Counted from the first letter of the stretch, positions 34,221-43,184 are shown. The stretch: 64,000 nt of DNA from Actinoallomurus iriomotensis (GCF_030269445.1 NZ_BSTJ01000003.1:868001-932000), one strand, 5' to 3'. Notes: generated by a model from the letters alone, not told the origin. Numbers and translations: made by a program.

Positions 34221-34240
34221 GCGTGAACGGGGGGTGAAGT
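34221..34240 (-). promoter_or_regulatory. PHO box (PhoP direct-repeat site) upstream of pit
   Basis: On the minus strand ACTTCACCCCC is followed directly by CGTTCACGCCT. The two TTCAC cores (plus-strand GTGAA at 34223-34227 and 34234-34238) are exactly 11 bp apart, the unit length of Streptomyces PHO boxes (GTTCA-based direct repeats). It is about 50 bp before the pit start codon. Confidence 0.65.
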
Positions 34241-34356
34241 CCTTCCCAGGCGCGGGCGACGAACCGGTCGGATCCGGCCCTCGGGCTGTAACACCACGGG
34301 GCGCTGTGGCGCTGAGGTGGTGTTGACATTGGGATAAGTGTGAAGATCGGGACTAA

Positions 34357-34782
34357 ATGGGACAGAACGCGCCTGCCGCGACTCAGGAGCCGGAGCCGGT
34401 CTTCGTCGACCGGACGGGCAGGCGCCGGCGGCTTGTTCGCAATGCCGGAATCGCCGTCGGGTGTCTGCTCGCCGCCTACCTCGCGGTCGTCGCCTTCGGG
34501 CTGGTCAGCGGGGCCGACGCTCCCATGGCTCCATGGCCCGCTCCCAAGCCCTCACACCGTGCCGCGCTTCCCCGTCATGACGGCATGACGGCTCGGCCGG
34601 ACACCCCGCGGCCGGCGGCCAGGCCCACGCCGAGCGCCACCGCGCGGACCCGGCGCGCGCAGCCGCCGAGGAGCGCCGCGACCACGACGCGGACCACCGC
34701 ACCGGCCGCGACGTCGACGACTCAACCCGGGCAGGGCCGCGCGTACGGCCGTACGAAGAGCCCGAACCCCAGGAAGCCCTGA
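34357..34782 (+). CDS. MatA-like membrane protein preceding the polysaccharide synthase
   Basis: The 141-residue protein has a basic N-terminus (DRTGRRRRLVRNAG), one transmembrane helix (IAVGCLLAAYLAVVAFGLVS) and a long Pro/Thr/Ala-rich outer tail. Its stop overlaps the next ATG (TGATG), so it is coupled to the deacetylase/glycosyltransferase gene. In Streptomyces the pair matA-matB has this layout and makes an extracellular poly-N-acetylglucosamine-like glycan that holds mycelial pellets together. A TTGACA box lies at 34323. The assignment rests on context more than on sequence. Confidence 0.6.
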   Translation: MGQNAPAATQEPEPVFVDRTGRRRRLVRNAGIAVGCLLAAYLAVVAFGLVSGADAPMAPWPAPKPSHRAALPRHDGMTARPDTPRPAARPTPSATARTRRAQPPRSAATTTRTTAPAATSTTQPGQGRAYGRTKSPNPRKP

Positions 34783-36932
34783 TGGCGAACCGGCGCCGCG
34801 ATCCACGCGGACACTGGATCCTTCTCCTCCTCGGCGGATTCATCCTCGCCGCCGGGCTGCTCCTGCAGGGCTACGCCCACGGCGCGGTCGGAGAGTCGCC
34901 CCAGCACGACCACACCGGCGGCGGCGCGGCACCGGCGGCGGCGACCGGCGGCGGACCCGTGCTCAACCTGTCCGGCGAACGGCCCCAGAGCGTCCGGATG
35001 CCTCCGCGCACCATCGCACTGACCTTCGACGACGGACCCGATCCCCGCTGGACCCCGCGGATCCTCGACGTACTGCGCCGTCACCGCGCCCACGCCACGT
35101 TCTTCGTCGTCGGGGCGCGCGCCGCCGATCACCCCGGCCTCCTCCGCCGGGCCCTCCGCGAGGGCAACGAGATCGGCTCCCACACCTACACCCACATCGA
35201 CATGGCCGGTTCGCCGGCGTGGCGGATCCGGCTGGAGCTCGGCCTGACGCAGCGGGCCCTGGCCGGCGCGGCCGGCGTCCACACGCGGCTGCTCCGCATG
35301 CCGTACTCCTCGTTGACCGCCGAGATGTCCGCGCCGGAGTACCGCGCCGCGCGGGAGGCCGCGCGGCTGGGCTACCTGGTGGTGAGCACCGACCGCGACA
35401 CCGACGACTGGAGACGGCCGGGCGTCGCGCGCATCGTCCAGGCCGCGACGCCGGCGAACGGGGCCGGCGCGGTCGTGATGATGCACGACGCCGGCGGCGA
35501 CCGCGCCCAGACCGTACGGGCGCTGGACACGCTCTTGACCGGTCTGTCCGCGAAGGGGTACCGCTTCACCACGCTCAGCGCGGCGACGCGGCTGCCGGCC
35601 GCCGATGTGAGCGCCTCGACCACCGCGAAGGTGACCGGCACGGCCCTGGTCGACGGTCAGCGCGCCGCCGGTTGGCTGGCGGGCGCGTTCGCCACCCTGT
35701 TCGCGGTGACCGCCGTGCTCACCGGCCTGCGGCTGCTGGCACAGCAGATCTTCGCCCGCGTGCACGTCCGGCGCATCCGGCGCGAGCGGCGGCGCCGTGC
35801 CAGGCCCTGGCTGGCCGCCGGCACGACACCGCCACCGGTCTCAGTGATCGTTCCCGCCTACAACGAGCAGGCCGGTCTCGCCGCCACCGTGCGGTCGCTC
35901 GTGCGGACCGACTACCCGGCGCCGATCGAAGTGATCGTCGTTGACGACGGCTCGACGGACGACACCGCGCTCATCGGCCACCGGCTCGCCCAGGAGTTCG
36001 CCCACGTCGAGCTGGTGCGCCGGCCCAACGGCGGCAAGCCGGCCGCGCTCAACACCGGCATCGCCCGTGCCCGGTACGACATCCTCGTCCTCGTGGACGG
36101 CGACACCGTCTTCCAGCCCGACACGATCGGCAGGCTCGTCGGGCAGCTCGCCGACCCCGCGGTCGGAGCGGTGAGCGGCAACACGAAGGTGGCCAACCGG
36201 AAGGGGCTCATCGGCCGCTGGCAGCACATCGAGTACGTCATCGGCTTCAACCTCGACCGCCGCATGTTCGACGTCCTCGAATGCATGCCCACCGTGCCCG
36301 GGGCGATCGGCGCCTTCCGGCGTCGCGCCCTCGCCGCGGCCGGTGGCCTGAGCACCGACACCCTCGCCGAGGACACCGACCTGACCATGGCGATCTGCCG
36401 CGCCGGCTGGCGGGTGGTGTACGAGGAGACCGCCATCGCCTGGACCGAGGCGCCGTCCTCACTCCGGCAACTGTGGCGACAGCGGTACCGCTGGTGCTAC
36501 GGCACTCTCCAGTCGATGTGGAAGCACAAGCGGTCGCTCGTCGAAGGCGGCCGCTCGGGCCGGTTCGGCCGCCGCTGCCTGCCGTACCTGACGATCTTCC
36601 AGGTCGTGCTCCCGCTCTTCGCGCCCGTCGTCGACATCTTCGCCTGCTACGGCCTGATCTTCCTCGACCCTCTCACCGTGGCGGCGTCGTGGCCGGCGTT
36701 CGCGGGCGCCCAGGCGGTGGCCTCCATGTACGCGCTGCGCCTCGACGGTGAGCGCCTCCGCACCCTCTGGGTACTCCCGCTCCAGCAGGTCGTCTACCGC
36801 CAGCTGATGTACCTCGTCGTCATCCAGTCCCTGGCGACCGCGATCCTGGGCGACCGGCTCCGCTGGCACGTCATCCGCCGCACCGGCACCTTCTCCGGAG
36901 AAGACCCCCTGCCGGCCCAGGCCAACGCCTGA
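34782..36932 (+). CDS. bifunctional polysaccharide deacetylase / GT2 glycosyltransferase (MatB-like)
   Basis: The product is 716 residues. After an N-terminal helix (WILLLLGGFILAAGLLLQGY) comes a NodB deacetylase domain (~77-270): TIALTFDDGPDPRW (metal Asp pair), HATFFVVGARA, IGSHTYTHIDM. A helix at ~290 leads to a processive GT2 domain (~350-600): VSVIVPAYNEQAGL, VIVVDDGSTDD, DGDT, AEDTDLT and QRYRWCYG (Q-x-x-R-W). Further membrane helices close it. This fusion matches Streptomyces MatB, which synthesises and deacetylates a beta-linked GlcNAc polymer at the cell surface. Product identity is inference. Confidence 0.88.
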   Translation: MANRRRDPRGHWILLLLGGFILAAGLLLQGYAHGAVGESPQHDHTGGGAAPAAATGGGPVLNLSGERPQSVRMPPRTIALTFDDGPDPRWTPRILDVLRRHRAHATFFVVGARAADHPGLLRRALREGNEIGSHTYTHIDMAGSPAWRIRLELGLTQRALAGAAGVHTRLLRMPYSSLTAEMSAPEYRAAREAARLGYLVVSTDRDTDDWRRPGVARIVQAATPANGAGAVVMMHDAGGDRAQTVRALDTLLTGLSAKGYRFTTLSAATRLPAADVSASTTAKVTGTALVDGQRAAGWLAGAFATLFAVTAVLTGLRLLAQQIFARVHVRRIRRERRRRARPWLAAGTTPPPVSVIVPAYNEQAGLAATVRSLVRTDYPAPIEVIVVDDGSTDDTALIGHRLAQEFAHVELVRRPNGGKPAALNTGIARARYDILVLVDGDTVFQPDTIGRLVGQLADPAVGAVSGNTKVANRKGLIGRWQHIEYVIGFNLDRRMFDVLECMPTVPGAIGAFRRRALAAAGGLSTDTLAEDTDLTMAICRAGWRVVYEETAIAWTEAPSSLRQLWRQRYRWCYGTLQSMWKHKRSLVEGGRSGRFGRRCLPYLTIFQVVLPLFAPVVDIFACYGLIFLDPLTVAASWPAFAGAQAVASMYALRLDGERLRTLWVLPLQQVVYRQLMYLVVIQSLATAILGDRLRWHVIRRTGTFSGEDPLPAQANA

Positions 36933-37027
36933 AGCCATTTCTTGCCAGGATGTCGAGAAACCGCAGCCGGCTTCTACCTGTGGGTGAGAGCGCCGGGAGG
37001 CGGCGCGGCAGCGGGAAGGACAAGACC

Positions 37028-37429
37028 GTGAAGTACATGATGTTGATGCAGTTCAGCGCGGCGCAGGCCGATTTTCCGAGCATCGACACCTGGTCGGCGG
37101 AGGAGGTCTCGGCGCACCTGGACTTCATGCGGCACACCAACGAGGAGCTCGTCAGGTCCGGCGAGTTCGTCGACGGGCAGGGCCTGGCCATGCCCGACCA
37201 GGCCAAGATCGTACGCGCCGGCGACGGCGGCCGGCCGGTGGTCAGCGACGGGCCGTTCCCGGAGACCAAGGAGTTCCTCGCCGGCTGGTGGATCGTCGAC
37301 TGCGAGACGCCCGAGCGTGTCATCGAACTCGCAGCCGCCGTGTCGGCCGCACCCGGCCCGGGCGGCCGTCCGCTGAACATGCCGATCGAGGTCCGCCAGG
37401 TGATGGCGGCTCCGACCGAGGAGCTGTGA
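37028..37429 (+). CDS. YCII-domain protein
   Basis: The 133-residue protein starts (V)KYMMLMQFSAAQADFPSIDT and has the YCII pattern FMRHTNEELVRSGEFVDGQG, KIVRAGDGGRPVVSDGPFPE and TKEFLAGWWIVDCETPERVI. YCII (DGPF-type) proteins usually sit directly before an ECF42 sigma factor, as here. They are thought to work in that regulon, but the reaction is unknown. GTG 37028 follows GGGAAGGA. The stop TGA (37427-37429) lies in the same frame as the following sigma factor. Confidence 0.88.
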   Translation: MKYMMLMQFSAAQADFPSIDTWSAEEVSAHLDFMRHTNEELVRSGEFVDGQGLAMPDQAKIVRAGDGGRPVVSDGPFPETKEFLAGWWIVDCETPERVIELAAAVSAAPGPGGRPLNMPIEVRQVMAAPTEEL

Positions 37430-37486
37430 CCGCTGGAGACGGGCGCCGATGACCTGCTGCGGACGCTGGCGCCGCAGGTCATCGGC

Positions 37487-38671
37487 GTGCTCTCCCGGCG
37501 CTTCGGTGACTTCGAGGCCGCCGAGGACGCGGTGCAGGAGGCGCTGCTGGCCGCGGCGACGCAGTGGCCGGCCGACGGCGTGCCCGCCAACCCGCGGGGC
37601 TGGCTGATCCAGGTCGCGGCCCGCCGCATGATCGAGCGGGTACGCGGGGAGCAGGCGCGGCGGCGCCGCGAGGACCTGGTGGCCCGGCGGACGCCGGACG
37701 ACCGCCGGGCGGCGCCGGCCGCCGACGAGGAGTACGAGGCGGACCGCGACGACACCCTCACCGTGCTGTTCCTGGCCTGCCACCCGTCGCTGTCCTCGGC
37801 GTCGGCCATCGCGCTCACCTTGCGGTCCGTCGGCGGGCTGACGACCGCCGAGATCGCGGCGGCGTTCCTGGTGCCCGAGGCGACCATGGCCCAGCGGATC
37901 AGCCGGGCCAAGCAGCGCATCAGGGCCTCCGGCGTCCCGTTCCGCATGCCGTCGGCGGAGGAATGGCCGGGCCGGCTGCGGTCGGTGCTGCACGTCCTCT
38001 ACCTCATCTTCAACGAGGGCTACACCGGGACGACCGGGGCCGGCCTGCACCGCGTCGAACTGTCCCGGGAGGCGATCCGGCTGGCCAGGGCGGTGCACGC
38101 GCTCCTGCCCGACGACGCCGAGGTGGCCGGGCTGCTGGCGTTGATGCTGCTGATCGAGGCACGGCGGCCGGCGCGTACCGGCCCGTCCGGCGAACTGGTG
38201 CCGCTCGCCGAGCAGGACCGGAGCCGGTGGGACGGCGCGGCCATCGCGGAGGGCGTCGCGCTCATCACCGCGACCCTGTCGAGAGGTGCCGTCGGCCCGT
38301 ACCAGCTCCAGGCCGCGATCAACGCGGTCCACGACGAGGCCGCCGCCGTGGAGGAGACCGACTGGCCGCAGATCCTCGCCCTGTACGGGCTGCTCGAACA
38401 CATGTCGGACAACCCGATGGTCACGCTCAACCGCGCCGTCGCCGCGGCCATGGCCCACGGCCCGGCGGCCGGGCTCGCGCTGCTCGACGCGCTGGAGTCC
38501 GACGGCCGTCTCACCGGCCACCACCGGCTGCACGCGACCCGGGCCCACCTGCTGGAGATGCGCGGCGACCGCGCGGCGGCGGCGGAGCACTACCGCACGG
38601 CCGCCCGGCTGACGATGAGCCTCCCCGAACGGCACTACCTCATCGGCCGTGCCGGCCGCCTCGCCGAATAG
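37487..38671 (+). CDS. ECF42-type sigma factor with C-terminal TPR-like domain (start uncertain)
   Basis: The ~394-residue protein has sigma region 2 (GDFEAAEDAVQEALLAAATQ, NPRGWLIQVAARRMIERVRG) and region 4 (GGLTTAEIAAAFLVPEATMA, QRISRAKQRIR). It then has the long ECF42 C-terminal domain (FNEGYTGTTGAGLHRVELSR, LNRAVAAAMAHGPAAGLALL). Homology clearly begins upstream of GTG 37487 (LLRTLAPQVIGV in the same frame), but no ATG/GTG/TTG exists between the YCII stop and 37487. The GTGA at the YCII stop, the expected start, is in the wrong frame. Either CTG 37433 is used, the gene is 5'-frameshifted, or translation begins at 37487 without the first helix. Confidence 0.78.
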   Translation: MLSRRFGDFEAAEDAVQEALLAAATQWPADGVPANPRGWLIQVAARRMIERVRGEQARRRREDLVARRTPDDRRAAPAADEEYEADRDDTLTVLFLACHPSLSSASAIALTLRSVGGLTTAEIAAAFLVPEATMAQRISRAKQRIRASGVPFRMPSAEEWPGRLRSVLHVLYLIFNEGYTGTTGAGLHRVELSREAIRLARAVHALLPDDAEVAGLLALMLLIEARRPARTGPSGELVPLAEQDRSRWDGAAIAEGVALITATLSRGAVGPYQLQAAINAVHDEAAAVEETDWPQILALYGLLEHMSDNPMVTLNRAVAAAMAHGPAAGLALLDALESDGRLTGHHRLHATRAHLLEMRGDRAAAAEHYRTAARLTMSLPERHYLIGRAGRLAE

Positions 38672-38736
38672 GCACGGAGCCGCCCCGCCTGGCCTGCCCC
38701 GGCCGCGGGTACGGAGTAGGGCATGGGGAAGAGCTG

Positions 38737-39909
38737 GTGAGGGCGGTCGTCTTCGGGGGCACCCGTACGGTCTCGGCGGAGGAGGTGCCGGACGCCCGGA
38801 TCGAGGAGCCGTCCGACGTCGTGGTCCGGGTGACCTCCAGCGCGATCTGCGGCACCGACCTGCACATGTACGACGGGCGCACGGGCGCCGAGCCCGGCAT
38901 GATCCTCGGCCACGAGCCGCTCGGCGTGGTCGAGAGCGTGGGCGACGCCGTGCGGATGGTCGAGCGCGGGGACCGGGTGGTGATCCCGACCCACCTCTAC
39001 TGCGGGGTGTGCGTCAACTGCGCGCGTGGCCTGTCCGCGGCCTGCCTGCGCGTGCGTTCCGGCGGGTTCGGCGCCGCGTACGGGTACGCGGGGATGGGCT
39101 GTTACCGGGGCGCTCAGGCCGAGCTGCTGCGCGTTCCGTTCGCGGACGCCAACTGTGTTCCGGTGCCCGGCGAGCCGGACGACGTGTTCGAGGACGACTT
39201 CGCGATGCTGCCCGACGCCTTCGTGACCGGCTGGCACGCGACCGAGCTGGCGTCGGTGTCGGCGGGCGCGACCGTGGCGGTCTTCGGCGCGGGCGCCGTC
39301 GGGCTGCTCTCGGCGTACAGCGCGCTGCTCAAGGGCGCCGAGGAGGTCTACGTCGTCGACCATGTGCCCGAACGGCTGGACAAGGCGGCCGAGATCGGCG
39401 CCACGCCCGTCGACTTCCACGAGGGCGACCCGGTCGAGCAGATCCGCGACCTGCGCCGCGCCTCCGGGTTGCCGCCCGGCGAGGAGCCGATGACCGGGGT
39501 GGACGCCGGCATCGACGCGGTCGGTTTCCAGGCCGACGACCGCCTGCGGCCCGGCGAGGAGAACCCCACTCAGGTGGTCGGCGACCTGGCCCGCCTGGTG
39601 AACCCGGCCGGGCACCTGGGCATCATCGGCGTGTACGCCGAGAAGGACCTGTCCCCCGCCCCTCGCGGACACACCGACGGCCGGCTCACGGTGCCGTGGG
39701 CCACGCTGTTCGCCAAGGGCGTGTCGGTGCGGTTCGGCCGCACCCACGACCGGCGCTACACCGTGCTGCTCCGCGACCTGATCCTGTCCGGCCGGGCCCA
39801 TCCGGGCGTGGTCGTCACCCATCACGGGCCGGTCGAGGAGGCGCCGGCGCTCTACCGGGCGTTCGACCGGCGCGCCGACGGCGTCATCAAGGCCGTTCTC
39901 CGGCCCTGA
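38737..39909 (+). CDS. zinc-dependent alcohol dehydrogenase (MDR family)
   Basis: The 390-residue enzyme has the catalytic zinc site AICGTDLHMYDG and GHEPLGVVESVGDAV, structural-zinc cysteines CGVCVNCARGLSAAC and a Rossmann motif VAVFGAGAVGLLSA. Like the ADH at 10533 it is the longer formaldehyde-dehydrogenase-like form. The start is GTG 38737 four nt after GGGGAAGAG. It lies 65 bp downstream of the sigma factor on the same strand. Its 3' end overlaps the convergent FHA gene by 23 bp. The substrate is unknown. Confidence 0.9.
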   Translation: MRAVVFGGTRTVSAEEVPDARIEEPSDVVVRVTSSAICGTDLHMYDGRTGAEPGMILGHEPLGVVESVGDAVRMVERGDRVVIPTHLYCGVCVNCARGLSAACLRVRSGGFGAAYGYAGMGCYRGAQAELLRVPFADANCVPVPGEPDDVFEDDFAMLPDAFVTGWHATELASVSAGATVAVFGAGAVGLLSAYSALLKGAEEVYVVDHVPERLDKAAEIGATPVDFHEGDPVEQIRDLRRASGLPPGEEPMTGVDAGIDAVGFQADDRLRPGEENPTQVVGDLARLVNPAGHLGIIGVYAEKDLSPAPRGHTDGRLTVPWATLFAKGVSVRFGRTHDRRYTVLLRDLILSGRAHPGVVVTHHGPVEEAPALYRAFDRRADGVIKAVLRP

Positions 39910-40705
39910 CGGGCGGCTCGTCCAGGACGGCGAGGTCCGGCGGCACGAGCGTGGTGGACAGCAGCAGCTCGTGCAGCAGGTTGTGGTTGAGGGCGTTGCC
40001 GACCGGCTCGCCGATCTCGGCGCGGGTCAGGCCCGCGACGCCGCCGGCGGACAGCCGGTTGCGGACGCCGACGACGAGGTGCTCGACCTTCTTACGGGTC
40101 CAGCCGGCGTCGGGCCGTAGCTCGGCGAGCTGGACGGCCGCCACGTGCCAGGGCAGGGGCTGCGGGCGCGGCTCGTGCAGCAGGTACCGCTGGCCGAGGA
40201 CGATCAGCGCGAGGCGTTCGTCCTCGTCGAGCGCCCACATCTTCGGCGGCCGGGTGACATCCTCGTGGCGGGGAGCGGGCCGCCGCCCGTCGGCGCCGGC
40301 GACGAACACCTCGAGCAGGTGCTCGCGCTCGTTCGACCCGCGGACGAACATCGGCGTGTAACCCTCCGCCAGCGGCACCGGCTCCTCGTTCTCGAACAGC
40401 AGGCGCGCGCCGGGCAGCCGGATCGGCAGCCGCCCGGTGTTGTGCAGCCACCATCGCCGGTCGCGGTACACCAGGCTGCCGTGCCGTCGGCTCACCCGCA
40501 GGTCGTCCTCGCCGAGGCAGACGTGCACGTCGGGCCGGTTGCGACCGAAGATCACCTCACGGCCCTCGCCCGAGCCGAGCGCGATGCCGCCGGCGAGGGT
40601 CAGGGTGAAGATGGTGCCGGGCGCCGACGGCGGGACGCCGCGGGCCAGGCTGCCGTGACTCTCCGGCAGCCTCCTGCCGCCGTCCATGCTTCGAAGCGGA
40701 CTCAC
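39887..40705 (-). CDS. FHA-domain protein
   Basis: The product is 272 residues. Residues ~45-100 form a forkhead-associated domain (EVIFGRNRPDVHVCLGEDDL, RVSRRHGSLVYRDRRWWLHN), which binds phosphothreonine peptides. Residues ~160-260 form a helical region (EDERLALIVLGQRYLLHEPR, WTRKKVEHLVVGVRNRLSAG) resembling a winged-helix/sigma-region-4-like unit found in actinobacterial FHA regulators. GTG 40705 follows GGGAGGACACCG. It is 46 bp downstream of a Ser/Thr kinase on the same strand, its likely phosphorylation partner (inference). Confidence 0.85.
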   Translation of the reverse strand: MSPLRSMDGGRRLPESHGSLARGVPPSAPGTIFTLTLAGGIALGSGEGREVIFGRNRPDVHVCLGEDDLRVSRRHGSLVYRDRRWWLHNTGRLPIRLPGARLLFENEEPVPLAEGYTPMFVRGSNEREHLLEVFVAGADGRRPAPRHEDVTRPPKMWALDEDERLALIVLGQRYLLHEPRPQPLPWHVAAVQLAELRPDAGWTRKKVEHLVVGVRNRLSAGGVAGLTRAEIGEPVGNALNHNLLHELLLSTTLVPPDLAVLDEPPVRAGERP

Positions 40706-40751
40706 CGGTGTCCTCCCGTCGTCGTGGGGGTGGTGGGCATCCCGGCTCCGT

Positions 40752-42548
40752 TCACGTCTTCGGCAGCCGGGCGGCGGCCGCCGACGCGAGGGCCTTGGCG
40801 TCGGCGCAGAGCCGGCTCTCGGGCCGCGATCCGGACACCACGAGGAAGACGATCTCCGCGGTGGTGTGCCCGCCGGTGTCGGTGTACGTGCGGTGCACCA
40901 CCCGGGCCAGGCACGTGCCGTGGCCGTCGCCGCCGGCCTGAACGAAGGCGGCGTGGCCCGCGAGACGCACCGGCGTCCCGTCGTCCGAGCTCAGCGGGCC
41001 GTTGTGGTCGAAGCGCAGCTGGACGCCGGTGCCACCCGTGCCCCTCCAGCGGCAGTCCCAGCGGCCGAAGCCCGGCGTGGCGCGGCCGGCGCCGACGCGT
41101 GACAGGGCGGCGGAGGTGAGCAGCGCGCAGGCGTCCTGGCGGCCCAGCGACGCGGACGGCAGAGGCCGGGCGCGCCGTGGCATGACACCCCGGACCAGCA
41201 CCGCCGCCGCGTGGTCGGTGGCGGCCGTCGCCGCCGCGCACAGGTCGATCGCGCCGCGGCCCGTGCGCTGCGCGGTGACCGCGACGACGTGCCCGTCGGC
41301 GAGACTCAGCTCCTGGCCGCACTCGCCGTCGGCGAGCGGTCCGCGGATGATGCCGACCGTGCCACGCCGCTCGACCCGGTCGCCCGCGCCCGGCTCGGGC
41401 GCGGGGCCGTTCTCCAGCTCGATCTTGACGTCGGCGAGGTCGTCGTCGCCCCGCTTGATCAGCACGTCGCAGCGGTTGAAGTTGCCGTAGTCGGTGGACA
41501 GCTCGGTGCCGCCGAACCGCCGCAGGGACGCCGGGTCCGCTAACGCGCAGGGTTCGGCGGTGCGCGGATCGCCGACCGCCGACGCCGGAGGGCTCGCCGA
41601 CCGCGCCGGCTCGTCCTCGGAGGAACGGCCCGCCTGGACGATCATCACCGTCGCGACGGAGACCACGACGATCGCCGCCACGGCCGCGGCGACGGGGACG
41701 CTCCGAAGCCGGCGCGGGCGCCGTGCCGCCGGGACGTCGTCGCCGAGTTCGAGCAGGCGGCACGCCTCGGCGGCGTCCGGCCGGTCGTCCGGCTCCAGGC
41801 GCAGCATCGCCGACAGGGCGGCGCCGAGCGCGCCCGGCGCGCTGGGCGCGGCGACGTGGCCGGACGCCGAGCGCCAGACGGCGGTCAGCGGGCCCACGCC
41901 GTTGCCGAGCGGCGAGTCGCCCTCCGCGGCGGCGAACAGCGTGGCGCCCAGCGAGAACACGTCGGCCGCGGGCAGGGGCTTCGCGCCGCGGGCGACCTCC
42001 GGGGCGACGTACGCCGGGGTGCCGCGGAACAGGCCGCTGTCGCTGACCGTCTCGTCGGCCCAGACCGCGCGGGAGACCCCGAAGTCGGTGAGCTTGGCGT
42101 CGCCGGACTCGGTGATCAGGACGTTGCCCGGTTTCACGTCGCCGTGGACGATGCCGCGAGCGTGCACGGCGGCGAGCGCGTCGGCGAGCTGCCGGCCGAT
42201 CCGTGCGACCGCCTCCGGGGCGAGGACCCCGTCGGAGGCGATGACGTCGGCGAGGTCCCGTGCGGGGACGTACTCCATCACCAGCCAGGTCGCGGCGTCC
42301 TCGGTGATGAGGTCATAGAGGGTCACGACGCGCGGGTGGTCGATGCCCCCGGCGATGCGGGCCTCGCGGGAGAGCTCCCGGAGCCGGCGTTCGTCGGCGG
42401 CGGGGTGCGCACGCTTGAGCGCCACCGGACGGCCGAGACGCTCGTCACGGGCGAGCCAGACGGCGCCCATCCCGCCCGAGCCGATCTGGCGCTCGACCCG
42501 GTAGCGCCCCGCGACCAGCGCACCGATCCGTACCGACACTCGTCTCAC
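40752..42548 (-). CDS. transmembrane Ser/Thr protein kinase (PknB-like)
   Basis: The product is 598 residues. The kinase domain (~15-270) has GSGGMGAVWLARDERLGRPV, VALKRA, the catalytic loop IVHGDVKPGNVLI, DFG (KLTDFGVSRAV), GTPAYVAPE and LRLEPDDRPDAAEA. A transmembrane helix (VPVAAAVAAIVVVSVATVMI, ~290) leads to a ~290-residue outer domain with paired cysteines (EPCALAD ... NRCDVLI, DECGQEL-like, DLCAAA, DACALL, WDCRW) that suggest disulfides and a sensor of the DUF3558-like kind. It acts at the membrane, with the neighbouring FHA protein a likely substrate or effector. GTG 42548 or 42539 starts it. Confidence 0.92.
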   Translation of the reverse strand: MRRVSVRIGALVAGRYRVERQIGSGGMGAVWLARDERLGRPVALKRAHPAADERRLRELSREARIAGGIDHPRVVTLYDLITEDAATWLVMEYVPARDLADVIASDGVLAPEAVARIGRQLADALAAVHARGIVHGDVKPGNVLITESGDAKLTDFGVSRAVWADETVSDSGLFRGTPAYVAPEVARGAKPLPAADVFSLGATLFAAAEGDSPLGNGVGPLTAVWRSASGHVAAPSAPGALGAALSAMLRLEPDDRPDAAEACRLLELGDDVPAARRPRRLRSVPVAAAVAAIVVVSVATVMIVQAGRSSEDEPARSASPPASAVGDPRTAEPCALADPASLRRFGGTELSTDYGNFNRCDVLIKRGDDDLADVKIELENGPAPEPGAGDRVERRGTVGIIRGPLADGECGQELSLADGHVVAVTAQRTGRGAIDLCAAATAATDHAAAVLVRGVMPRRARPLPSASLGRQDACALLTSAALSRVGAGRATPGFGRWDCRWRGTGGTGVQLRFDHNGPLSSDDGTPVRLAGHAAFVQAGGDGHGTCLARVVHRTYTDTGGHTTAEIVFLVVSGSRPESRLCADAKALASAAAARLPKT

Positions 42549-42630
42549 CCGACCGGGGTCCGTGGGTACCCGCCTGTCACCGAAAGACTACGGCGCGGCG
42601 CCGCCGTACGGGGAGGAATCACCCGGACCC

Positions 42631-42855
42631 TTGGATCTCGATCAGGGGTTCCGCCTGACCGGCCAGTGCCTGCGTGAGGAGTGGATGAGGTTCTGCGACG
42701 GCGGCATTGACCAGGCACGCGAGACGGCGGCACGCATCGCCGGCGCGCGTCCGATCGTCCTGCCCGGCGTCGGCCACGAGGTCCCCGAACCCGTGGGGAA
42801 CGAGATCGCCGTCCAGATCCGCGCGCTGGTGGACACCCCATCGCGCGCCGCCTGA
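42631..42855 (+). pseudogene. alpha/beta-hydrolase C-terminal fragment
   Basis: The frame ends ARPIVLPGVGHEVPEPVGNE and IAVQIRALVD, the catalytic-His region (GxGHE.P) of alpha/beta hydrolases. Immediately upstream is QGFRLTGQCLREEWMRFCDG rather than the expected core fold with nucleophile Ser and acid Asp. Only the last ~60-75 residues of a ~270-residue enzyme are present, with no good ribosome site, directly behind the divergent kinase promoter. It is a gene remnant. Confidence 0.55.
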
Positions 42856-42986
42856 ACGGGCGAGCGATTCCCGACCCATCGGCCGTTATGGGTGACAGTG
42901 CTGGTCGGAGTTGCTTAACTAATGGGCGATCTTGTCGTGATTCGCCGCCCAGTCCCAGGTCGGTGACCGCTCAGCGGAGGTGGTTG

Positions 42987-43184
42987 ATGCGAGCCGGACC
43001 GCCCCTGATCGTGGCCTGGTTGGTCATCGGCGGGCTCGCCGCGGGACAGCGCCACTACTACTCCCACTTCGACGCGAGCTGCGGCAGGTTCGCCACCATC
43101 GGCGTCACGATCATCTCCGGACCGCTCAACTACGCCGGCCTGAACCCATGGGTGGCCTGCAAGGTTCCGCAGCCCAGCCGGTGA
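42987..43184 (+). CDS. small conserved membrane protein
   Basis: The 65-residue protein has an N-terminal membrane helix (PPLIVAWLVIGGLAAGQRHY), then DASCGRFATIGVTIISGPLN and YAGLNPWVACKV, with two cysteines that may form a disulfide outside the membrane. The pattern A-G-Q-R-x-Y ... C ... G-P-L-N-Y-x-G ... C recurs in actinomycete proteins of unknown role. The ATG at 42987 is 6 nt after GGAGG. Nothing in context suggests a function. Confidence 0.7.
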   Translation: MRAGPPLIVAWLVIGGLAAGQRHYYSHFDASCGRFATIGVTIISGPLNYAGLNPWVACKVPQPSR

